Source: Chitinispirillaceae bacterium
GTDB lineage: Bacteria; Fibrobacterota; Chitinivibrionia; Chitinivibrionales; Chitinispirillaceae
Reading direction: 5' to 3'
Assembly: GCA_016926315.1 (NCBI GenBank)
Contig: JAFGOU010000320.1
Coordinates: 1 to 19,128, forward strand
DNA length: 19,128 bases
Position numbers and translations under genes: made by a program. Shown here piece after piece: positions 13,678 to 19,128 of this stretch. The notes under the pieces are model-generated. The model was not told the DNA's origin and made no database searches. It saw only the letters and a list, made by a program, of their open reading frames with translations. How positions within the stretch are numbered: the stretch's first letter is position 1; each line of letters starts with the position of its first letter.

Positions 13678-13694
13678 TAAGCATCCTGTGCTTA
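13678..13694. promoter_or_regulatory. Operator-like inverted repeat TAAGCA-N5-TGCTTA
   Basis: Exact 6-bp arms with a 5-base spacer lie five bases upstream of the -35 box of the small gene's promoter, and upstream of pdxA on the other strand. The size and position suit a dimeric regulator site, but no protein can be assigned. Confidence 0.35.
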
Positions 13695-13768
13695 TGTTAC
13701 TATTCAATTGGTTAGGGATAGGCTGCCGTATCGTTGTTTTCTCAGTTTAAAAAAGGAGCGGGTGAACC

Positions 13769-14767
13769 ATGAGATCCGTGAGCACCTCTTCACCGGTATT
13801 TGTACTCACCATGGGTGACCCTGCCGGTATCGGTCCTGAGATCGCGCTGAAGGCCCTTTCGTCTCGACGGATCGGTTGTATTCGTGTAGTCATTACCGGC
13901 GATCTTTCCGTGCTGAAACGAACCGCGCAAAAACTCGGTATGCCGGTCCTTCTGAATTCCGTTACCGATATCCGCGCCGCCGCAGCGAACAAAGTGAATG
14001 TTTTTGATATGCACCGTCTGTCCCCTGCGGATTTCAGGACCGGCAGCGTCTCCGCCGTCTGCGGGAAGGCCGCCTATGATTACATCCTCAAGGGAATCGA
14101 CCTGGCCAAACAAGGGGTAGCCGCCGGTGTCGTCACCAACCCGATCAACAAGGAGGCGTTCAAGCTGGCGGGGATCAACTATCCGGGCCATACGGAAATT
14201 TTCGCTCATGAAACGGGAGTCAAGGCGTTTACCATGCTCTTTTACCTTGACGGCGTAGGCGTTGCGCACGTGACCACCCATTGCTCCCTGCTCACATCGA
14301 TCCGGCTGATATCAACCGCCCGGGTATTCTCTCATATCAAGCTGCTAAACCTCGCCATGAGGCAGCTCGGCATCAGACACCCGCGTATCGCGGTAGGCGG
14401 CCTGAACCCGCATGCCGGAGAGAACGGGCTGTTCGGCGACGAGGAAACGCGCCATATCGTACCCGCAATCGGAAAGGCCGTTTCCCTGGGAATCAACGCG
14501 ACCGGTCCCTACCCTCCGGATACCGTATTCATGCGCGCGTTTCGCAAGGAATTCGACGGCGTGGTATCGATGCTTCACGACCATGGTTTCGTCGCGCTTA
14601 AATCGCGCGATTTTGAACACGGGGTCAACATCACCATCGGCCTCCCGATCATCCGCACCTCGGTGGGTCACGGCACCGCTTTTGACAAGGCGGGCAGGGG
14701 AACGGCCTCGCCGGAGAGCCTGATTACGGCGATCAAGACCGCTGAAACGCTGTATAAAAACAGGTGA
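13769..14767 (+). CDS. pdxA: 4-hydroxythreonine-4-phosphate dehydrogenase (vitamin B6 synthesis)
   Basis: The product is 332 residues, normal for PdxA, the NAD-dependent enzyme that oxidises 4-phosphohydroxy-L-threonine in pyridoxal phosphate synthesis; it is cytosolic and dimeric. Clear motifs are MGDPAGIGPEI (15-25), VVTNPINKEAF (121-131), YPGHTE (138-143), GLNPHAGENG (211-220) and GHGTAFDKAG (300-309). The metal-binding histidines correspond to His171, His215 and His270. The segment around the last reads LHDHG where most PdxA have YHDQG, a mild variation also compatible with a PdxA2-like relative. An AAGGAG site precedes the ATG. It is a housekeeping gene lying alone between two flagellar units and ends 11 bases from the convergent HDOD gene. 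Confidence 0.9.
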   Translation: MRSVSTSSPVFVLTMGDPAGIGPEIALKALSSRRIGCIRVVITGDLSVLKRTAQKLGMPVLLNSVTDIRAAAANKVNVFDMHRLSPADFRTGSVSAVCGKAAYDYILKGIDLAKQGVAAGVVTNPINKEAFKLAGINYPGHTEIFAHETGVKAFTMLFYLDGVGVAHVTTHCSLLTSIRLISTARVFSHIKLLNLAMRQLGIRHPRIAVGGLNPHAGENGLFGDEETRHIVPAIGKAVSLGINATGPYPPDTVFMRAFRKEFDGVVSMLHDHGFVALKSRDFEHGVNITIGLPIIRTSVGHGTAFDKAGRGTASPESLITAIKTAETLYKNR

Positions 14768-14778
14768 CCGGCTTTTTT

Positions 14779-15720
14779 TCAAACCGTTTCCGGCTTCCGC
14801 TCCCCCGGCGTTTCGGCCATGATCTTCAGGAACGTTTCGGATTTGTCGAATTCAAGGAGGAATTCAGTCTGCAGCGAGGGCAGGTAGGTTTCGTCGATCA
14901 TGATGCCGGCGTTCCGGAAAAGTTCCCACAGCCGCTCGTCAAGTTCCGGAGCAACAAGGCGCCCCGACTGGCCGGTATTTGACTTGTGGCAAAGATAATC
15001 GCCGAGCTGAACGCAGGCAATGAACTCCTTTTCACGTTCCGCCTCCCACGGTTCGTGATGGCACCGGATGGTTTCGCAGATGATTTTGGGAAGGTTCCAT
15101 TTTTCCGCGAGCCAGGAACCGATCTGTGCATGGGAGGTCTCGATGACGCGCTGTTCCGCGGCCTCGAGGGTGACGCCGCCCTCTCTCTGGAGGTCGATGA
15201 TACGGGCGAGCTCGGCGTCAAAATACTGTTTTAAAATGACTTTCCCGACATCGTGGAGCAGACCGGAGACAAAGGCTTCTCCGGCCATGGCGGGACGGTA
15301 ATTGCGCACCAGCATCCTCGCGGCGACGCCGCACCCCACCGAATGCTCCCAAAACCGCGCCACGTCGAAATAACCGGAACTGGGGGTCTTTTTAAACACG
15401 TCGAACACCGAAAGCGAAAGCCCCATTTCCTTGACTGCGTTGAACCCGAGCACCACGATTGCCATATTGACGGTAGATATCTCCCGGGGAAAGCCATAAT
15501 AGGCGGAATTGGCCAGTTTAAGGACTTTGGCGGTCAGCGCCTGATCCGATGAGATCAATCGCGCCAGAAGGGCTGCCGAGGTCCGTGGCGAATCCACCAG
15601 GTCTATCATGCGTGACACCACGGTCGGCAGTGTCGGCAGGCCGATGACGCTTTCAGCTATTTTCCTGATCCGCTTCGCGTCGGGAGCGCCCTGGTTCAGT
15701 ACGTTTTTCCGTTTTTCCAT
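14779..15720 (-). CDS. HDOD-domain signalling protein
   Basis: The product is 313 residues, nearly all one HDOD domain: LPTLPTVVSRMI (29-40), ISSDQALTAKVLKLANSAYY (57-76), and ISTVNMAIVVLGF. A region with WEHS (His126), GLLHDVGK (His156-Asp157), His197, HH at 221-222 and Asp241 follows. HDOD proteins are related to HD-GYP phosphodiesterases but lack GYP, and usually act as regulatory or scaffold proteins in motility, chemotaxis and virulence circuits. Many lack metal ligands; here the HD pair and several ligand histidines remain, so residual hydrolase activity is possible. It is the last gene of the flhF-flhG-fliA unit, 46 bases after the preceding small gene. Confidence 0.9.
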   Translation of the reverse strand: MEKRKNVLNQGAPDAKRIRKIAESVIGLPTLPTVVSRMIDLVDSPRTSAALLARLISSDQALTAKVLKLANSAYYGFPREISTVNMAIVVLGFNAVKEMGLSLSVFDVFKKTPSSGYFDVARFWEHSVGCGVAARMLVRNYRPAMAGEAFVSGLLHDVGKVILKQYFDAELARIIDLQREGGVTLEAAEQRVIETSHAQIGSWLAEKWNLPKIICETIRCHHEPWEAEREKEFIACVQLGDYLCHKSNTGQSGRLVAPELDERLWELFRNAGIMIDETYLPSLQTEFLLEFDKSETFLKIMAETPGERKPETV

Positions 15721-15766
15721 AGGTATCGTTCACGGACTTCAATGGAACGTGAATCCACCCGTCTGT

Positions 15767-16075
15767 TCAGGCTTCATAATCAACCACTCGTCCCCGGTTG
15801 TCGACAACGGCGCTTATCGATTTTTCCTGACCGTTTTGCTGCTGCCGGCGTTTTTTCCTTTTCCGGGCCTCCTCTTCGCGTTTGGCATTGGGATCGATCA
15901 CTTTCCCCTCAGCCTGGTCGGGTTCCACCGGCGCCTGCAATCGTCGCATCGCCTCCTGCCGTGCGTTTTCAACGTTTTGTTCCTGCTGGACCATGGGTCC
16001 ACGGTGGGATTCATGCTGAATGCGGTCCATCTGGACCAGGTTGCTCACGGAGATCCGTACGTTGACCTCGCTCAT
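15767..16075 (-). CDS. Small charged protein encoded after fliA (function unknown)
   Basis: The product is 102 residues. The N-terminus MSEVNVRISVSNLVQMDRIQ is followed by HESHRGPMVQQEQNVENARQ. Then comes a very basic and acidic helical stretch (KREEEARKRKKRRQQQ, about 64-79) and a short tail ending VVDYEA. It has no membrane segment. I believe small proteins of this build (a VxxxxQMxRIQ-type start, a QQ-rich middle and a charged helix) recur next to fliA/flagellar genes in several phyla, but no function is known to me. An AAGGGG ribosome-binding site lies seven to eight bases before the ATG. It begins 23 bases after the fliA stop, so it is cotranscribed and probably motility-linked. Confidence 0.75.
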   Translation of the reverse strand: MSEVNVRISVSNLVQMDRIQHESHRGPMVQQEQNVENARQEAMRRLQAPVEPDQAEGKVIDPNAKREEEARKRKKRRQQQNGQEKSISAVVDNRGRVVDYEA

Positions 16076-16098
16076 CCGACCACCCCTTTTTACTCCGC

Positions 16099-16863
16099 TC
16101 AGGCATTGATCCGCTGCATCAGCTTTGCCCGAAGTTTCAGTATGGCTTTTGAATGTATCTGGCTCACGCGGGATTCGGTGATGTCCAGGACCACGCCGAT
16201 TTCCTTCAGTGTCAGCTCTTCATAATGGTACAATGCCACCACCAGCTTTTCCTTTTCCGGCAGATTCGCAATGGCCTCTTTAAGAATTTCCTTCACCTCG
16301 GTGAATCCCAGCTCCCTGAGCGGATTGCTGGAACCCGGATCTTCGATCGTGTCGATAACGCGTAGCTCCTTTGAATCGGCGCTGCGGTCGGGCAGACTCT
16401 CCTCGAGCGAAATGATGGTCGCCGGCGCGACATCGGAAAGGATTTCTTCATATTCCTTCATGGAAATATTCAGTTCCCTGCATACCTCATCATCGTACGG
16501 CGGACGTCCAAGCTCGTTTTCCAGTTTCGAGTAGGTTTTCTGCAGATCGCGCGCCTTCTGCCTGACGGATCGCGGTATCCAGTCCAGTGCGCGGAGTTCG
16601 TCAAGCATGGCGCCCCGTATTTTATGGGCAGCGTACGTCTCGAATTTGAACCCCCGTTCCGGCTCAAACGTTTCAACCGACTTGATCAGCCCGAGGATCC
16701 CGGCGCTCGACAGGTCGTTACGATCCACCGAGTGCGGCAGGTTGACGGCAAGCCGGTTGGCGATATACTTTACAAGAGGCGCATATTCGACCAGCAGCTT
16801 GTCCTTTGCCACCTTCGAACCGGCCTCCTTGTACTCTTTCCAAAGTTTTTCCATACTTGACAT
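16099..16863 (-). CDS. fliA: RNA polymerase sigma factor for flagellar genes (FliA/WhiG/SigD, sigma-28)
   Basis: The product is 254 residues, typical for group 3 sigma factors. Region 2 spans about 27-95 (YAPLVKYIANRLA, DLSSAGILGLIKSVETFEPERGFKF in part, then TYAAHKIRGAMLDELR). Region 3 is around 98-150 (WIPRSVRQKARDL). Region 4 spans about 200-248 (LPEKEKLVVALYHYEELTLKEIG in part, then ITESRVSQIHSKAILKLR). It directs RNA polymerase to TAAA-N15/16-GCCGATAW promoters, several of which lie in this window. The ATG at 16863 is used; a second ATG at 16854 is possible. It lies 34 bases after the small membrane-protein gene in the flhF unit. No anti-sigma flgM gene is seen here. Confidence 0.96.
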   Translation of the reverse strand: MSSMEKLWKEYKEAGSKVAKDKLLVEYAPLVKYIANRLAVNLPHSVDRNDLSSAGILGLIKSVETFEPERGFKFETYAAHKIRGAMLDELRALDWIPRSVRQKARDLQKTYSKLENELGRPPYDDEVCRELNISMKEYEEILSDVAPATIISLEESLPDRSADSKELRVIDTIEDPGSSNPLRELGFTEVKEILKEAIANLPEKEKLVVALYHYEELTLKEIGVVLDITESRVSQIHSKAILKLRAKLMQRINA

Positions 16864-16897
16864 AATGCCGTTGTCCGCCTCTCAAACGCGCCGGTGG

Positions 16898-17251
16898 TTA
16901 TGCCGCGGTTCCGTTCCGGTGTTTTTTCCCTATGGCCATTACCGAAGAAAACGGCATTTCGGCCCCTCCCGGCAATGCCGCGTTCCTGATGTCGTGGACC
17001 CGTTGGACCAGGCCGCCCTCCAGAAGTTCTTCCCTGTCGCCGGGAATATCGCTGATCACCCCCTTGAGCAGGATGTCGGCGATCACGATACCGACCACCC
17101 ACGCAAGCGAAGCGCCAATGAAGCCGCGTACCAGCGAAAGTGCGATGGATTGCAGCGAAAATTCATTCTCCCCGGCAAGGCAGATAAAAAAAAGAATGAA
17201 AAAAACGGAGCAGCCGAAAACGGCGGCGAATGTCCTGATCCAGTGAAGCAT
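16898..17251 (-). CDS. Small two-span membrane protein between flhG and fliA
   Basis: The product is 117 residues. Two hydrophobic helices are visible: about 6-26 (FAAVFGCSVFFILFFICLAG) and about 38-64 (ALSLVRGFIGASLAWVVGIVIADILL). A soluble tail contains GDREELLEGGLVQRVHDIRN and a glycine- and lysine-containing end. An AAGGGG ribosome-binding site precedes the ATG, 58 bases after the flhG stop. It belongs to the inner membrane. Position suggests a flagellar role, comparable to other small membrane proteins coded beside sigD/fliA (for example SwrB in Bacillus), but I see no clear homology to SwrB and do not assign a function. Confidence 0.75.
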   Translation of the reverse strand: MLHWIRTFAAVFGCSVFFILFFICLAGENEFSLQSIALSLVRGFIGASLAWVVGIVIADILLKGVISDIPGDREELLEGGLVQRVHDIRNAALPGGAEMPFSSVMAIGKKHRNGTAA

Positions 17252-17309
17252 GACGTCCGTTCCCCTTCAGTATGCGGCAGCCGGCAGCATGTCCGGCGGG
17301 CCTGTTTTC

Positions 17310-18200
17310 TCAATTGCACACATGATTCCAGATCCTTCCGAAAAACCCTCCGGGCGCCGCGTGAGCCGCTCCGGTGATTTTCCAGGCAACCGACTGTATT
17401 TTGCCGGAAAAGCGCCCGCCCGGATCGTCCATAACCAGCACCTGCTGTTTTTTCACGCTGCGCGGCACCTCTTTTTCATACGGCAAAACGCCGTACGACA
17501 TAACGCATTTTTTTAAAAATTTTACCACCAGTGCATTGAGTCTGTCAAATGTTTCGGCGCCTTCACGATCCGATACCGCCATGTTCACCACCGCCGCGAT
17601 GCGCTGCGCCCCCTGTTCAAACAGCACTTTTGCCATTGCATAGGCATCGGCAAGTGAGGTTGGCTCCGGCGTGAGTACCAGGAGAGCGAGGTCGGTCCGG
17701 GAGGCCAGACGGGTGACCGAAGCGGCGATCCCCGCCGCAGTGTCAACGATCAGATAATCATAGTTATGCTCGAAACGGCACAACCGCCCGGAAAGACTTT
17801 CAACCGAGGACCGGTCCAGATCGGCCATTTCCGCCATACCCGAAGCGCCGGGCAGTATGTCGACTCCCATGGGGCCGCGCCAGACTACCTCTTCAAGCGT
17901 ACGCACACCCCTGACAACATGCGACAGGTCAAGCCGCGGCGCCACACCCAGCAGAAGGTGCAGATTGGCAAGCCCCAGGTCCCCGTCGAATAAAAGCACC
18001 TTTTTCTTCATCCGCGAAAGAGCGATCGCCAAAGAGAGCGCGATATTGGTCTTCCCTACCCCGCCCTTGCCGCTCGTTACCGCGATACTCGTGCAGCGTG
18101 GCCGCGCCGCAGGGGCAGCGGTCTCCGCGTCGGAAACGGCAATCGCTTCGAACATGCCCGCTCCCGCGAGTTCACGAAGTTTCCTGGCCTGATCGTTCAT
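17310..18200 (-). CDS. flhG: Flagellar number regulator FlhG (MinD-like ATPase; YlxH/FleN)
   Basis: The product is 296 residues. The N-terminus MNDQARKLREL carries the DQAxxLR motif that stimulates FlhF GTPase activity in characterised FlhG proteins. The MinD/ParA fold follows: a deviant Walker A GKGGVGKT (44-51), FDGDLGLAN (71-79), and VDTAAG with Asp153. FlhG is a cytosolic, membrane-associating ATPase that limits flagellar number and opposes FlhF. The C-terminal end (GGFFGRIWNHV) is amphipathic, compatible with a MinD-like membrane-targeting helix. The ATG overlaps the flhF stop by four bases (ATGA), so the two are translationally coupled. Confidence 0.95.
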   Translation of the reverse strand: MNDQARKLRELAGAGMFEAIAVSDAETAAPAARPRCTSIAVTSGKGGVGKTNIALSLAIALSRMKKKVLLFDGDLGLANLHLLLGVAPRLDLSHVVRGVRTLEEVVWRGPMGVDILPGASGMAEMADLDRSSVESLSGRLCRFEHNYDYLIVDTAAGIAASVTRLASRTDLALLVLTPEPTSLADAYAMAKVLFEQGAQRIAAVVNMAVSDREGAETFDRLNALVVKFLKKCVMSYGVLPYEKEVPRSVKKQQVLVMDDPGGRFSGKIQSVAWKITGAAHAAPGGFFGRIWNHVCN

Positions 18201-19128
18201 GCCGCAACCCCTTCCCAGAGCCGCTTGACGAACCGCGCAGGCTGCGCCAGCTCGATATCGTCGGGCACGCCCTGACCGAAGGTAAAAAACGATGCCGGCA
18301 TGCTGGTTTCGCTTATGGTGTTGAACACATTGCCGACATGGGCGGTTTCATCGAGTTTGGTGAAAAGGACCCGGTCGGCTCCGATCGCACGGTACCGGGC
18401 GAGCGTCGAGAGCAGGTCGGAGTCCTTGGTCGTCGCACTAACCACGCAGTGAATTTCATCGGGTCGCAGAGCGTCGAGCGTCTCCTTCAATTCCTGAAGG
18501 TGGGCACCGTCACGGTGGCCTCTGCCCGCGGTATCGACAAACACGAGGTCGTCATTGACGCATGCGGCAAGCGCCGCCGTTGCCTCCTGCGGCGAAAACA
18601 ACGTCCGCAGCGGCACGTTGACGATATCGGCAAATGCCTTGATCTGTTCGATGGCCGCAATCCGGTAGGTATCGGCGGTTATGATCGATACGTTACGCTT
18701 TTTTCCAAGGCGGCAGTGAGCGACGAGCTTGGCAATGGTCGTGGTCTTTCCCGCGCCGGTCGGTCCGACAAAGGCGACCACTTTCGGGCCGTTTTTCTTG
18801 CACTGTATCGGACCGGCCGAGGGGAAATGGCTCTTCAGAAGCGCCGTTATCTTTTCCTCCGCCCGGGCGGTCGAAAAATCGGCCGTATCGCACGCCAGGT
18901 TCTCGATCAGATGCGCCGCGATCACCGGTTTAACCTCGGAGTCGATAAGCCTCTTGTAAAGAATTCCCCATCCTCCGTCAAACCCGTGTTCCGTTTTTCT
19001 TCCTCCGTCACGCACCACGGATCTGACCATGCCGGCAAGCTGTTTGATGTCGTTACGCAGTTCCATCAGGCTGTTTTCCTCTTTTTCCGCCACAACGGCC
19101 ATACGGTCCGTTTTTTTAATTGTTTGCG
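18197..19128 (-). CDS. flhF: Flagellar placement GTPase FlhF (5' end outside window)
   Basis: An SRP-type GTPase that recruits early flagellar parts to the pole or assembly site. Counting from the ATG at 19102, the helical N region is at 45-100. The NG GTPase then has VGPTGAGKTTT (112-122), the DTYR signature (144-147), VDTAGR (189-194) and TKLDE (248-252). The frame stays open past that ATG to the window edge (Gln-Thr-Ile-Lys-Lys-Thr-Asp-Arg in front of it). The basic N-terminal B domain expected in FlhF (usually 350-450 residues in all) is not in view. The true start is therefore probably beyond 19128; flhA is the usual upstream neighbour. It heads the visible flhF-flhG-fliA-HDOD unit. Confidence 0.95.
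   Translation of the reverse strand, partial: QTIKKTDRMAVVAEKEENSLMELRNDIKQLAGMVRSVVRDGGRKTEHGFDGGWGILYKRLIDSEVKPVIAAHLIENLACDTADFSTARAEEKITALLKSHFPSAGPIQCKKNGPKVVAFVGPTGAGKTTTIAKLVAHCRLGKKRNVSIITADTYRIAAIEQIKAFADIVNVPLRTLFSPQEATAALAACVNDDLVFVDTAGRGHRDGAHLQELKETLDALRPDEIHCVVSATTKDSDLLSTLARYRAIGADRVLFTKLDETAHVGNVFNTISETSMPASFFTFGQGVPDDIELAQPARFVKRLWEGVAA

Noticed and set aside
16607..17377. 256-codon plus-strand frame across fliA and the small membrane gene
   Set aside because: Shadow of two well-supported minus-strand genes; no recognisable domain.
1..19128. CRISPR arrays, tRNA or rRNA genes, complete insertion sequences, integrases or phage genes
   Set aside because: None seen on either strand; the only repeats are the two short elements before 1693 and after 12530.

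Overview
This 19.1 kb window is a bacterial motility region. It holds most of a late flagellar gene set, the regulators that control it, and a smaller block of cell-surface genes at the left end. I cannot name the species. Three things point to a Gram-negative lineage in or near the Fibrobacterota/Chlorobiota/Bacteroidota assemblage, or a neighbouring candidate phylum: a secreted beta-propeller protein with a type IX secretion (T9SS)-like C-terminal domain, a PorV/PorQ-like outer-membrane barrel beside it, and a spirochaete/deltaproteobacteria-like flagellar layout (FlhF-FlhG-FliA-HDOD, FliW-CsrA, sigma-54). This placement is inference.

Layout. 1-2655 (+): a truncated PQQ-type propeller protein, then the barrel protein, separated by an inverted and tandem repeat. 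3036-4157 (+): a soluble PAS histidine kinase with a four-cysteine cluster; it overlaps tail to tail with tatD. 4144-6784 (-): a receiver-only protein that lacks its phospho-aspartate, a GT2 glycosyltransferase with TPRs, and tatD. 6785-7301: a divergent control region with a near-perfect sigma-54 promoter facing right and two sigma-28 (FliA)-type promoters facing left. 7302-13420 (+): flgJ (rod cap plus lytic transglycosylase), flgN, flgK, flgL, flagellin, fliW, csrA. 13437-13613 (-): a 58-residue gene with its own sigma-28-type promoter. 13769-14767 (+): pdxA. 14779-19128 (-): flhF (cut by the window edge), flhG, a small membrane protein, fliA, a small charged protein and an HDOD protein, reading leftwards as one probable operon.

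How it fits together. FlhF and FlhG set the site and number of flagella. Sigma-54 would switch on the hook-junction genes, and FliA would then switch on late genes. FliW and CsrA would adjust flagellin translation to export; the flagellin leader carries a GGA hairpin loop and a GGA at the ribosome-binding site, as expected for CsrA control. The FliA-type sites suggest that the degenerate receiver, the glycosyltransferase and the 58-residue protein also belong to the late flagellar regulon. That is the least described part of the window.
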